A DNA stretch of 33,887 bases from CAZVWW01 sp964631265 (GCA_964631265.1 CAZVWW010000012.1:1-33887), one strand, 5' to 3'; shown: positions 1 through 8,843, numbered from the stretch's first letter. Notes: a model not told the origin generated them from the sequence alone. Program-made: numbers and translations.

Positions 1-3000
1 TCTTCAAGGGATTTACGGGCCTGTAAAAGGTCGTTTTTCTGGTTCTCGATCTCGTTGAACCTTTGATCCACTTCGTTGTACTCGTCAATGGCATGCAGAT
101 CGACATTTCCAAGATACTTGATCTTGTTTTCAAGGCTCTTGACCGCCTCGGAAATTCTCTCTTCTTCCTCTTTACTGAGTTGATTCTCACCAAGTTCTTC
201 CTGTTTGATACCGGCCTGCACCATCTTCTCGACAAGCGACTGAAGATTATGCTCGATGTTCTGCTCCTGTAATTCATATTTATGTTGATTCTCTCTAATC
301 GACTCCCTCTGTTCCTTCAGTGATTCAAGTTGCTTTTCCATCTCCTCAATCCTGGCAGCCATATGCTGTCTGTCTTCCTGCTGATATTTCATGTTCTCAA
401 AGAGTTTAGACATCTCCGCCTTGAGGCTCTTTAATTCCGTGTCAAGCTCTTTTATCTTCTTCTTCTCGTCTTCAATTTCCTTTTCAAGGTTGCCGATTGC
501 ATATTTGTAATCGCTCTCATTTTCACTGTTTTCCAACAGGGTTTCTTCCAGGTCTTTCATTTCCTGCCGATACTGCTTGGATTTCTCCTCCATGTTGTTC
601 TTTTCAAACCGTAACTCATTAACCTGTTCCTGGAGTTCCTGGAGCTCTTCCCTTTTCTCCTTGATAACCTTGTTGACATTTTCAAGTTTGTCTCTTGATT
701 TCTGAATCCCGGTCCCGAGAACACTCTTTTCGTCGATAATCCTTTCCTGTCTCGCCTTAGAACCGGCAATCTTTGAGCTGTATTCGATCTTGAGTTTGTC
801 AAGTTCATCCACTTCTTTGGTTAACTCTTTTATGGAGCTGTTGAGTTCTTCCAGTGTTCTTCTGATCGAGGCATTTTTCAGCATGATATCGTTAAGTTCG
901 GATTCCACGCTGCGTTTTAGACCGGTTACCTCTTCTTTTTCGGCCTGATGCTTTTTTTCCTTCTCTTGAAGTTGATGGATCTCTTCTTTAATCTTGTCGT
1001 GTTCATAGGTGAGTTCGCTCAAACGACCGCTTCTTGACAGGAGAGAACCCTTTCTGTCCTGTTTATAACTTCCCCCGCTGATGGCTCCTCTTGATGCGAT
1101 TAATTGCCCGTCGAGCGAGACAATCTGATTTTTGACCCCATAATTCTTTTTCAGATCGAGACCATCTTCCAGTGTCTTAACGACGATGGTATTCATAAAC
1201 AGATACATGGGTAGTTTTTCAAATTCTTTTGTTGTGATGGCAAGCTCAGCCGCATAACCGATGAACCCGGGATGTCTTTCCAGTGAAGGATTCTCAATAA
1301 TGGGTTTGACTCTGAGGATATCCATGGGTAGAAAGGTGCATCTTCCGAGATCCTCGTTTTTAAGGATGTCAACGGCATATTTAGCCGTATCGGCATCCTT
1401 TGTGACGATATTCTGTGCTCTGCCCCCCAGCAGAACATCAAAGGCTGTTTCATACTTGGAATCGATCTCAATGATGTTGGCGACAACATCGATCATGTTT
1501 CTCAGTTCATTATCTTTCTGCTTCTTGGCAAAGAGGGCTTTGACAGGTCGGGCAAATCCGGAGAATTCTCTCATCTGCCTTTCGAGGACCGCCTTCTCAG
1601 CATCAATATGCTTTTCTTTCTGTATCAATGAATATTTTTTCTCTTCAACATCTCTCAGCTTGATCTCGATCTCTTTTTCGGATTCTTTTATCTTCTCCAG
1701 TTCTTCAAGGAGTTCGGCCTCTTTTTTTGAACTTTCGCTGCCTCTGTTTCTAAGCTCATCAAGTTCCATCTCGAATCCCTCGAGCCGGTCTTGCTTGGTT
1801 TCGAGTTGATTGCTGATTACCTTTATTCGCTTTTCATGATCCTCAATGGATTCCTCAAGTCTGATGTATTCATTCTCAAGCTTGCTGAATTCTTTCTCTT
1901 TCTCCTCAAGACCCTGCTGTAGCTCTATGATACCCTGTTCTTCATCGGTACAGTTCTTTGTAATTCCCTCTTTTTTTGCTTTCTTGTCTTCCAGTTCGGC
2001 CGTTACGTCTTTGAGCCGGTCGGCGAGGGATTTATTCAACATCTTCAATTCATCTTTTCTGTTTTTGATCTTCTCGTTCTCAGTCTTGACATTATCGAGT
2101 TTTGTGACATTCCCGACATAGGCGGATTCTTTTTCGGAGAGTTTGTTCGAATACATGTTTCTGAGTTCACTCAGATGGTTCTGTCTCTCCTTGTATTCCT
2201 CAAGAACGGATGTGAAGCCTTCCATTTCCTTATCAACATCATTATAGCTGTCACGGAGTTCATGATATGACCGTTCCACCTTGATGAGTTCTTTCTGGAT
2301 CTCTTTCAACCGGTTACGGTCTTTCTCCGATTTTTCCTCGAGTTTCTGTTTTTCCCCGTTCCATTTTTCGTTTAAATGGGAGAAGAGACTTAACTGCTTC
2401 TCTTTCAACTCAGCGGTGTATTCTTTAAACTTCTCAGCTCTTTTGGCTTTCAGATAGAGTGACTTTTTCTGTTTATTCAGCTCCTTCAATACATCCAGAA
2501 CCCGGTTGAGATTATCATCAGTTGATTCGATCTTTGAGAGGGTCTCCTTCTTCTTCTTCTTATAGATGGCGATACCGGCCGCCTCTTCAACAAGGAGTCT
2601 GATCTCCTCCGGTGAGCTGTTCAGTATCTTGTCCACTCTTCCCTGGCTTACAATTGAGTATAACTCTTTACCGGCACCGGTACCGGCAAAGAGTTCTTTG
2701 ATGTCCTTAAGCCTCGTGCGCTCCCCATTCAGATAATAGGTGTTCTTCCCTGAACGATGAAGTTCACGCGATATTGAAATGTCATTTGTCTCGTCTTTTT
2801 CAAAAGTAAGTGTTGCCAGGGCTGTCTTTGACGGTGAGTTTCCGTCCGAACCGGAAAAGATGACATCCGTTTTGTCATTGGCACGGATGTTCTTCATCGA
2901 TTGCTCCCCGTAAACCCACAGGATTGCATCAACGATATTTGATTTTCCGCTTCCGTTTGGTCCCACAACAGAATTAATACCTTTGCACAGATCGATGTCG

Positions 3001-3053
3001 ACGGGTCTGGCAAAAGACTTGAACCCCTCAAGATGTATGCTTTTTAATTTCAT
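1..3053 (-). CDS. smc: Chromosome segregation protein SMC, C-terminal end outside the window
   Basis: SMC is the ATPase of the bacterial condensin that folds and segregates the chromosome, working with ScpA/ScpB. About 1017 residues are visible from ATG at 3053. The N-terminus carries the P-loop GPNGSGKSN (residues 31-39) after the typical MKLKSI..GFKSFA opening. A first coiled coil (roughly 170-500) leads to a hinge domain (about 510-690, with GRCTFLPM near 570 and SGGS near 660), followed by the returning coiled coil. The frame is open to the window edge with no frameshift. The family is usually about 1170-1190 residues, so some 150 residues with the LSGGE signature and Walker B lie beyond the edge. 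It lies downstream of the opp operon on the same strand across a 150-bp gap with its own promoter, so joint control is unlikely to be essential. Strand matching and motif order make the call very secure. Confidence 0.97.
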   Translation of the reverse strand, partial: MKLKSIHLEGFKSFARPVDIDLCKGINSVVGPNGSGKSNIVDAILWVYGEQSMKNIRANDKTDVIFSGSDGNSPSKTALATLTFEKDETNDISISRELHRSGKNTYYLNGERTRLKDIKELFAGTGAGKELYSIVSQGRVDKILNSSPEEIRLLVEEAAGIAIYKKKKKETLSKIESTDDNLNRVLDVLKELNKQKKSLYLKAKRAEKFKEYTAELKEKQLSLFSHLNEKWNGEKQKLEEKSEKDRNRLKEIQKELIKVERSYHELRDSYNDVDKEMEGFTSVLEEYKERQNHLSELRNMYSNKLSEKESAYVGNVTKLDNVKTENEKIKNRKDELKMLNKSLADRLKDVTAELEDKKAKKEGITKNCTDEEQGIIELQQGLEEKEKEFSKLENEYIRLEESIEDHEKRIKVISNQLETKQDRLEGFEMELDELRNRGSESSKKEAELLEELEKIKESEKEIEIKLRDVEEKKYSLIQKEKHIDAEKAVLERQMREFSGFARPVKALFAKKQKDNELRNMIDVVANIIEIDSKYETAFDVLLGGRAQNIVTKDADTAKYAVDILKNEDLGRCTFLPMDILRVKPIIENPSLERHPGFIGYAAELAITTKEFEKLPMYLFMNTIVVKTLEDGLDLKKNYGVKNQIVSLDGQLIASRGAISGGSYKQDRKGSLLSRSGRLSELTYEHDKIKEEIHQLQEKEKKHQAEKEEVTGLKRSVESELNDIMLKNASIRRTLEELNSSIKELTKEVDELDKLKIEYSSKIAGSKARQERIIDEKSVLGTGIQKSRDKLENVNKVIKEKREELQELQEQVNELRFEKNNMEEKSKQYRQEMKDLEETLLENSENESDYKYAIGNLEKEIEDEKKKIKELDTELKSLKAEMSKLFENMKYQQEDRQHMAARIEEMEKQLESLKEQRESIRENQHKYELQEQNIEHNLQSLVEKMVQAGIKQEELGENQLSKEEEERISEAVKSLENKIKYLGNVDLHAIDEYNEVDQRFNEIENQKNDLLQARKSLE

Positions 3054-3119
3054 CCCGATGCCCCCCACATCAAAAGATGATTGTGCTTTTCCTGTTTCAT
3101 GCAGCTTTTATCACTTAAG

Positions 3120-3128
3120 ATTATAACA
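3120..3128 (-). promoter_or_regulatory. Extended -10 promoter for smc
   Basis: The minus strand reads TGTTATAAT here, a perfect TATAAT preceded by TGn. No good -35 hexamer lies 16-18 bp upstream. It is 67 bp before the smc start codon. The 150-bp spacer between oppF and smc holds no convincing intrinsic terminator, so smc may also receive read-through. Confidence 0.6.
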
Positions 3129-3203
3129 CAGACCGCCGCTTAAAGAAAAGTTTTTTTGATATTAATAACACCGATTTTCCTTATATAAATCACAACTTGT
3201 GAG

Positions 3204-4214
3204 CTATTTTTCTTTATTCTCCAGAAGGAAACAACTGGCTCCGTGGTCTCCCGCCACCATGTATCTCTCCGGTTGCTCTTCCCGACATCTTTTAAAGGCA
3301 TATTTACAACGCGGATGAAATCGGCATCCCGTTGGCGGTGTTATGGCATTCGGGACTTCCCCCTCGGGCAGGTCCCGGTTTTTTTCCTGATCCGGATCCG
3401 GTTCGGGAACGGCAGAAATGAGCGCCTGTGTATAGGGATGTGCCGGTCTTGTGTAGATATCCTCGAACGATCCTATCTCAACGATCTGTCCCAGATACAT
3501 AACCGCTATTCGGTCACAGACGTATTTGGTGGTGGCAAGGTCATGGGTGATAAAGAGATAGGTGAGGTTGAACTTTTCCTTCAAATCCGCCATCAGCTGC
3601 AATAACTGCGAACGGACCGAGACATCCAGCATTGCAACGGCTTCGTCAGCGACGACAAACTCCGGCCTTGTCACCAGGGCACGGGCAATGACGATCCGCT
3701 GTCTTTGTCCGCCGGAAAGGGCCTTTGGAAATCTGTTGTAAAAATCTTCCGCCGGTTTCAGATTAACCGTCTCAAGCATATCCATGACGATCTGCTTCTG
3801 CTCTCTTCTGTTCTTGCCGATTTTATGAATAGATAGAGGATGTCTTATCGCCTCTCCAACTTTCATATAAGGGTTAAGTGATGCCATGGGGTCCTGGAAA
3901 ATCAACTGCATATGCCTTCTGAAGAGTCGCAGTTTTTCAGGCTTCAATGCCAGTATGTCTGTATTGCCCATTTTAATCTTACCGGAGGTGGCCTCTTCTA
4001 ATCTCAGCACCAATCTTCCGGTCGTCGTCTTTCCGCTGCCCGATTCGCCAACCAGTCCAAGCGTTTCGCCTTTTCTTATCGTGAAACTGATATCATCGAC
4101 TGCATGGACAAATTTTTTGTCTTTTGTGAAAAGTTGTTGAAGAAAATTGGACTTGACCGGGAAATACTTCACCAGATTCTCGACGTTTAATAGTATATCA
4201 GCCAACGAGCTCAC
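3204..4214 (-). CDS. oppF: Oligopeptide/dipeptide ABC transporter ATPase, OppF/DppF type
   Basis: One of the two ATPases that power the five-component importer encoded here. Walker A GESGSGKT (56-63), Q-loop FQDPMASLNP (about 106), signature LSGGQRQR (166-173) and Walker B FVVADE (186-191) are all present. The stretch after Walker B is AVAMLD instead of the usual PTSALD, a conspicuous departure that the partner OppD does not share. The C-terminal oligopeptide_HPY region has four cysteines (C-x5-C-x6-C, then one about 17 residues later), the pattern linked to an Fe-S cluster in some Opp ATPases. The gene overlaps the end of oppD by 17 nt. The GTG at 4214 and the TTG at 4205 are both possible starts, and the TTG is better spaced from AGGTGA. 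The class is certain; the cargo is not. Confidence 0.93.
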   Translation of the reverse strand: MSSLADILLNVENLVKYFPVKSNFLQQLFTKDKKFVHAVDDISFTIRKGETLGLVGESGSGKTTTGRLVLRLEEATSGKIKMGNTDILALKPEKLRLFRRHMQLIFQDPMASLNPYMKVGEAIRHPLSIHKIGKNRREQKQIVMDMLETVNLKPAEDFYNRFPKALSGGQRQRIVIARALVTRPEFVVADEAVAMLDVSVRSQLLQLMADLKEKFNLTYLFITHDLATTKYVCDRIAVMYLGQIVEIGSFEDIYTRPAHPYTQALISAVPEPDPDQEKNRDLPEGEVPNAITPPTGCRFHPRCKYAFKRCREEQPERYMVAGDHGASCFLLENKEK

Positions 4215-5220
4215 CTACTTCGTCCGGGTCATATTTTTTTTCTGATTCTTTTTCAAATAACCAGCATCTCACTCTACCGCCATCTTGCATAACGAAATCA
4301 TGGGGTGTCTCTTCCCAGCATTTTTCCATTGCTTTCGGACACCTCGGGGCAAACCGGCATCTTTCCGGATGATTCAGAAGATCCGGCGGTGCTCCCGGTA
4401 TAAAGCTGAGATGCATATCTTTAATGTCCGTATTCGGAATCGATCCCAGAAGTGCCTTTGTATAGGGGTGTTTGGGTTCCTTGTAAATCTTATCTTTTAT
4501 ATTCTCCTCAACGAGCTGTCCCCCATACATAACCCCTATCCTGTCGGCCATATCGGCAACAACCCCCATATCATGTGTGATCAGAAGCATGGAGGAATTG
4601 AAGGACTGTTTGAGATTTTCAAGAACCTCTAATATCTGCGCCTGAACAATGACATCCAAAGAGGTTGTCGGCTCATCGGCAACGATGATCGTCGGATCCA
4701 TTATCAGAGCCAGGGCAATCATTGTCCGCTGTCGCATCCCTCCGGAAAACTGAAACGGATATTCATTCAGTCTGTCGGACTCTATACCGACAGCGTCCAG
4801 GGCCTTTTTAATCATATCGATTGCCTTTTCTTTTTTGATTTTGGGTTTGTGCGTGTTGATCGTTTCCATAAAATGATCCTTAACCTTCATGATAGGGTTC
4901 AAAGACGTCATTGGGTCCTGGAAGATCATGGAAACTTTCTCTCCTCTGATCTTTCTCATTTCCTCTCTCTTGTATTTGAGGATATCTTCATCATCAAGCA
5001 GGATCTGTCCTTCAACCCTGGTGGAATCCGGCAGAATTCTGAGAATCGCCTGGCCGATGGTGGATTTCCCGCAGCCGGATTCGCCGACTAAGCCAAAGAC
5101 CTCTCTTGGTCTTACTTTGAACGAGATGTCCTCTCCGGCTTTTACAGGACCGTTTCTTGTTTGATAATGGATTCTCAGTCTTTTAATGTTTACCGCGTAT
5201 CGATTAGCATCATTCTTCAT
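4198..5220 (-). CDS. oppD: Oligopeptide/dipeptide ABC transporter ATPase, OppD/DppD type
   Basis: Second ATPase of the importer, 340 residues. Walker A GESGCGKS (46-53), Q-loop FQDPMTSLNP (about 100), signature FSGGMRQR (158-165), Walker B IIVADEP (178-184) and the canonical D-loop TTSLD follow in order. The C-terminal extension ends with four cysteines in the same spacing as OppF (RCRFAPRC..KC..RC). Its ATG overlaps the oppC stop as ATGA, which implies translational coupling, and its 3' end overlaps oppF. Having both D- and F-type ATPases marks the peptide/nickel/opine importer family (PepT). In Thermotogota such operons also import oligosaccharides, so the name does not prove peptide cargo. 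Confidence 0.94.
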   Translation of the reverse strand: MKNDANRYAVNIKRLRIHYQTRNGPVKAGEDISFKVRPREVFGLVGESGCGKSTIGQAILRILPDSTRVEGQILLDDEDILKYKREEMRKIRGEKVSMIFQDPMTSLNPIMKVKDHFMETINTHKPKIKKEKAIDMIKKALDAVGIESDRLNEYPFQFSGGMRQRTMIALALIMDPTIIVADEPTTSLDVIVQAQILEVLENLKQSFNSSMLLITHDMGVVADMADRIGVMYGGQLVEENIKDKIYKEPKHPYTKALLGSIPNTDIKDMHLSFIPGAPPDLLNHPERCRFAPRCPKAMEKCWEETPHDFVMQDGGRVRCWLFEKESEKKYDPDEVGELVG

Positions 5221-6107
5221 CGGTCATCACCAACGTTCGGGTTGAGCAGTTCGTTTAATCCTTCACTCAAAAAACTGAAGCCAAGGACCACCGTTATTAT
5301 CGCTAGTCCGGGAAAGAGAACCATCCACCAGTCATTTTGAAGCACAAATCGCTGTCCGTTACTCAAATCGTATCCCCAGTCCGGTGTCGGAGGGGCGATC
5401 CCGAGCCCTAAAAAGCTCAGCCCGGCTTCGGTCATGATGGCATCTGCCAGGTTCATTGAGAGCACAACAACTACTGAGGGAAGGACATTCGGAAGGATGT
5501 ATCGAATGACAATCTCCCAGTTCTTGGCCCCGATTGATCTGGCCGCCTCAACATACAGCGAGCTCTTGACGGATGATACCTGGTTTCTGATGATCCTGAA
5601 ATAGGTGGGTGCGAAGACAACGGCAATTGACATGCCCACGTTGAACACACCAGGGCCAAGCACAGCTGCTATAGCGATCGCAAGGATCAATCCTGGAAAC
5701 GTGTAAAGGGCATCCATTATGATGGTCAATATCCTGTCCAATATCCCGCCAACGTATCCACTGATAAGTCCGAGGGGAATTCCAATGGATGCGGCAACGA
5801 CCACCGAGATAAAGGCAATTTGAAGGGCAATCTTTGATCCGTAAACCACTCTGCTGAACAAATCCCTTCCCAGGTTATCGGTACCGAACAGATGTTGTAA
5901 TGAAGGCGGCTGAAAACTCTCACCGGCCTTTGTGACGGGATTGTAAGGCGCAATCAACGGAGCTGCCACGGCAAATATGATATACATGGCAAGCAGCAGC
6001 ATGCCGATAAAGGCAAGTACACCTGTCTTTGTTCTGAAGAGCTCCTTTATTCCCTTAACGATGTAATACGAAATGAACTTTTTTCTTTTCTCATCTACCA
6101 TCGACAT
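5217..6107 (-). CDS. oppC: ABC transporter permease, OppC/DppC type
   Basis: Inner-membrane permease subunit of about 296 residues with six predicted membrane spans, including a long N-terminal one near 28-52. The BPD_transp_1 domain contains the coupling (EAA) loop that contacts the ATPase: VEAARSIGAKNWEIVIRYILPN near 187-208. The LFGTDNLGRDLFSRV segment after the first span is typical of OppC/DppC. Two in-frame ATGs (6107 and 6101) are available. A GGGGG that overlaps the oppB stop codon is better spaced for the second. It lies 6 nt after oppB and couples by ATGA to oppD. Confidence 0.93.
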   Translation of the reverse strand: MSMVDEKRKKFISYYIVKGIKELFRTKTGVLAFIGMLLLAMYIIFAVAAPLIAPYNPVTKAGESFQPPSLQHLFGTDNLGRDLFSRVVYGSKIALQIAFISVVVAASIGIPLGLISGYVGGILDRILTIIMDALYTFPGLILAIAIAAVLGPGVFNVGMSIAVVFAPTYFRIIRNQVSSVKSSLYVEAARSIGAKNWEIVIRYILPNVLPSVVVVLSMNLADAIMTEAGLSFLGLGIAPPTPDWGYDLSNGQRFVLQNDWWMVLFPGLAIITVVLGFSFLSEGLNELLNPNVGDDR

Positions 6108-6113
6108 TACCCC

Positions 6114-7124
6114 CTAATACCTTATCCTGGGGTCTATCCAGGCGTTGATTATGTCTATGATGATACTGACGGAAATCACAAGCAGGGCAAAAATGACGAT
6201 TGTTCCCTGAATGGATATAAAGTCCCGATCTTTAATCTTTTTGACCAGAAAAGTTCCGATACCGGGCCATGAAAAGGTTGTTTCTGTCAATACGGCACCG
6301 GCTAAAAGCAGTGCAAACTGCAGGCCCATAACCGTCAGGATGGGGACAAAAGAATTCTTTAAAGCATGGCGATAGACGATAGCCCCTCTTCGGATACCAC
6401 GGGCTTTAGCCGCTTTAATAAAATCTTTTGTCAGCGTGAGTATCATGTTGCCTCTGACCATTCTCAGAAAGATACTCGAAATGACAACGCCAAGCGATAC
6501 AGCAGGAAGCACCAAATGCCGGATAGCACTGAAAAAGGCGTCCATATTACCATCTATCAAGGTATCAATGAGTAAAAAACCGGTCTTCTCATAAAAACCG
6601 GGGATAAACTCCAGTCTACCTGAAACGGGCAGCCATCCAAGCCAAACACCGAAGACCAGCTGCATGATCATTCCAAACCAGAAAACGGGAACCGAATAAA
6701 TGAAAATGGCATAAACACGCGCGGAAAGGTCCACCGTCTTTTCCCGGTTTCGCGAGGCCTCGGAGCCCCAGAAAATCCCAATAACCACCGCAATGATAAA
6801 CCCCCATAGTGTCAATTCAAGGGTTGCAGGGAATCTCTCAGCGATCTCTTCATTAACAGGGCGCCTTGTGAGCATGGATTTTCCCAAATCCCCCTTTAAG
6901 AGATTGCCAACATATATCACAAATTGTTCCCCAATGGGTTTGTTCAGGCCGAGTTTTTCCCTTTTTGCCTCAATGACCTCCTGTGGTGCTTTCCCGCCAA
7001 GCATAGCAAGAACGGGGTCTCCTGGCATGATTCGAAGAACAAAAAAAATGACTGAAATCAGGATAAAAAACATTGGTATGGCCAGTAAAATCCTCTGCAA
7101 AACATAATATTTCATTGAAGACAA
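6114..7124 (-). CDS. oppB: ABC transporter permease, OppB/DppB type
   Basis: First permease subunit, 336 residues, with the characteristic N-terminus MKYYVLQRILLAIPMFF and the RIMPGDPVLAMLGG periplasmic-side loop of OppB/DppB. The EAA loop is AAKARGIRRGAIVYRHALKN near 233-252. Six membrane spans are apparent. The start is taken as TTG at 7124 because AGAGGTGA lies about 7 nt upstream of it; the ATG three codons on (7115) would sit too far from that site. It follows oppA after an 85-nt gap with a strong hairpin and is only 6 nt ahead of oppC. Confidence 0.92.
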   Translation of the reverse strand: MSSMKYYVLQRILLAIPMFFILISVIFFVLRIMPGDPVLAMLGGKAPQEVIEAKREKLGLNKPIGEQFVIYVGNLLKGDLGKSMLTRRPVNEEIAERFPATLELTLWGFIIAVVIGIFWGSEASRNREKTVDLSARVYAIFIYSVPVFWFGMIMQLVFGVWLGWLPVSGRLEFIPGFYEKTGFLLIDTLIDGNMDAFFSAIRHLVLPAVSLGVVISSIFLRMVRGNMILTLTKDFIKAAKARGIRRGAIVYRHALKNSFVPILTVMGLQFALLLAGAVLTETTFSWPGIGTFLVKKIKDRDFISIQGTIVIFALLVISVSIIIDIINAWIDPRIRY

Positions 7125-7150
7125 CTGTTTTCACCTCTTTCTAACTAAAA

Positions 7151-7178
7151 ATTTTCTGCCTCCGAAGAGGCAGAAAAT
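7151..7178 (-). terminator. Intercistronic UUCG-loop hairpin between oppA and oppB
   Basis: A perfect 12-bp stem closes a four-base loop. Read on the minus strand the loop is TTCG closed by C-G, the C(UUCG)G extra-stable tetraloop. It is followed by a short T-run (TTTTTAG). No promoter is evident before oppB, so this is more likely a partial terminator or an RNA-stability element than a full stop. It would lower permease/ATPase expression relative to the binding protein. Confidence 0.75.
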
Positions 7179-7209
7179 CCTTATCCTATAAGTGTATTTC
7201 CCAAAAAAA

Positions 7210-8718
7210 TTAGTCTTCTAATGAGAGTATGTAATATCTGAAAATCTGGGTGGGTTCGAGATTAATGCCCTGAACTTCAGGTTTTGCAACACACTGCTGA
7301 GTTCCCTGCCAAAGTGGTACATAGGGGACCTCTTCTGTAAGCATATCCTGAATCTTGGCATAATCTATGGTTCTATCCAGAACTTCACTGTGCTCTCTTG
7401 CCTGAAGCATTAAATCTGTGATGGTATCGTTCTGATAATAAGCTCCCATGGACTTCGCACCGGCTTCACTCAGGAAGGGCCACATGTAATTATCCGGATC
7501 GAGATAATCGGGGAACCATCCGAGCAGGAACATTTCCATCGTACCGTTGAGGAAGTATTCGACATATGTTCCCCATTCGGCATACTTCAGGTTGACGTTG
7601 ACCATACCGGTTTCCTGGATGGCCTCAGCCAGAACCTGTGCCACATCGGCTTCTGTTGACCCGTAATGACTCGGTGTGTACCAGAAGTCAACCTCGAGCG
7701 GATTGTCTTCTGAGTAACCGGCTTCTTTTAACAGAGCCTTTGCCTTGTCAAGATTCCTTGCAGGCATTGTTCCCTTATGGCCCCACATACCGCCGGGAAT
7801 AAGGGTGAACAACGGTTCTGCTGTTCCGGCGAATACATCGCCAACGATGGCTTTTCTGTCAACGGCATAAGAAAGCGCCTGTCGAACTGTCTTGTCGCTG
7901 AGATTCTCAGACTGACACTGGAAAACGATCTCTCTAATCATCGGACTTCTACCCTCGTAAACGGCGAATTCGCCTTTTTCCTTGAAAGCCAGGAAGTCTC
8001 TTGGGTCGAGTTCTCTGTATGCAAGGTCTATTTCTCCGCTTTCAAGTGCAAGTCGCAGAGTGCTTGCGTTTTCATAGAAATTGATAACAATCGTTTTTGT
8101 CAGCGGTTTCGGCCCGAAATAATTCGGGTTCTCTTCAAGGACAATCCTGACGTCCCTCTGCCAGTCTGCAACATAGTAGGGTCCGGATGCAGTGGGAATG
8201 CCGGTGAAGAATTCATCTTCCGGTGTCTCCTCTGGATCAACAGGGAAAGCAACCGTGTAGCCGAGAACAGAGACAAAGGCGCTGAAAGGCCTTTGAAGTG
8301 TGATCTTCACGGTGTATTCGTCTAAAACTTCTACGGACTCAATAATATCTGTCAAGAGAAATGCCGGTTGTCCATCAAGCCTCATGGATCGGTCAAGATT
8401 CCACTTCACAACTTCCGCATCGATGGGATTTCCATTCATAAACTGAGCGTCTTTGTTAACCTTAAACGTATACTCAGTTGAATTACTGGCTGCTTCCCAG
8501 CTCTCAAAGATCCACGGCTTGAGATTTGCCGTTCCGACCTCATAATCAACAGGCCCTGCAAGGGTATTCTGCAGGATGTTTGAAGAGAAGTAATCATAAC
8601 AGTCGGCGGGGTCAAGAATCCTAATTTTGTCTGTTGTACCTACAATGAGATGATCCTTGGCGAATGCCATAACCATCATGATAGAAACAAGTAATAAAAC
8701 AACGAACAACTTTTTCAT
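7210..8718 (-). CDS. oppA: Extracellular solute-binding protein, OppA/DppA (SBP_bac_5) family
   Basis: Substrate-binding receptor of the importer, 502 residues from the ATG at 8718. That start is preceded by AAGGAGG at ideal spacing, and an upstream in-frame ATG (8754) lacks a site. Residues 1-20 are a classic signal peptide (MKKLFVVLLLV..MAFA) with cleavage likely after AFA. There is no lipobox cysteine, so the protein is either soluble outside the membrane or held by other means. The mature protein shows cluster C features: DPADCYDYFSS near the N-terminus, LKPWIFESWEA, and FLLGWFPDYLDPDNYMWPF in the C-terminal lobe. It is the first gene of the operon, with a roughly 145-nt leader. Neighbours dppA, NlpC/P60 and lysA suggest peptide cargo, but cello- and manno-oligosaccharide receptors of this same family are known in Thermotogota. 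Confidence 0.93.
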   Translation of the reverse strand: MKKLFVVLLLVSIMMVMAFAKDHLIVGTTDKIRILDPADCYDYFSSNILQNTLAGPVDYEVGTANLKPWIFESWEAASNSTEYTFKVNKDAQFMNGNPIDAEVVKWNLDRSMRLDGQPAFLLTDIIESVEVLDEYTVKITLQRPFSAFVSVLGYTVAFPVDPEETPEDEFFTGIPTASGPYYVADWQRDVRIVLEENPNYFGPKPLTKTIVINFYENASTLRLALESGEIDLAYRELDPRDFLAFKEKGEFAVYEGRSPMIREIVFQCQSENLSDKTVRQALSYAVDRKAIVGDVFAGTAEPLFTLIPGGMWGHKGTMPARNLDKAKALLKEAGYSEDNPLEVDFWYTPSHYGSTEADVAQVLAEAIQETGMVNVNLKYAEWGTYVEYFLNGTMEMFLLGWFPDYLDPDNYMWPFLSEAGAKSMGAYYQNDTITDLMLQAREHSEVLDRTIDYAKIQDMLTEEVPYVPLWQGTQQCVAKPEVQGINLEPTQIFRYYILSLED

Positions 8719-8740
8719 AAAAAAACCTCCTTGAATTTTT

Positions 8741-8760
8741 TTAGGGGAGAACACCCCTAA
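8741..8760 (-). promoter_or_regulatory. Hairpin in the oppA leader
   Basis: A 7-bp stem (TTAGGGG/CCCCTAA) with a 6-nt loop lies 22 nt upstream of the oppA start, just before AAGGAGG. On the coding strand the stem is followed by an A-run, not a T-run, so it is not an intrinsic terminator for this direction. It could protect the mRNA 5' side or affect access to the ribosome site. Confidence 0.45.
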
Positions 8761-8830
8761 TATAAATCATTTATCGCTTTTAGTTTTATAATTGATGAGG
8801 CGCTGGATAAGAAACATATCAACTTTTTAG

Positions 8831-8843
8831 TTAGCTAAGCTAA
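8831..8843. promoter_or_regulatory. Palindrome downstream of the opp promoter, candidate operator
   Basis: TTAGCT-A-AGCTAA is a perfect 6+6 palindrome with a 1-nt centre. It falls about 20-32 nt downstream of the predicted opp transcription start, a position typical for repressor roadblock sites. No regulator gene for it is seen in the window. Confidence 0.4.

Noticed and set aside
1261..1809. A 182-codon open frame on the plus strand opposite smc
   Set aside because: It is serine/phenylalanine-rich text antisense to the smc coiled coil and hinge, with no ribosome site. It is a shadow of the real gene on the other strand.
1..3053. Possible broken smc, since no long closed frame is obvious at the left edge
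   Set aside because: Reading the minus strand from 3053 gives one uninterrupted frame with P-loop, coiled coil and hinge in order. It is simply cut by the window edge.
7777..8325. A 182-codon open frame on the plus strand opposite oppA
   Set aside because: It lies wholly within a well-supported gene on the opposite strand, has no ribosome site and no recognisable domain.
8741..8760. Hairpin before oppA as an intrinsic terminator or attenuator
   Set aside because: The coding strand has an A-run after the stem instead of T, so it does not fit an intrinsic terminator in the opp direction.
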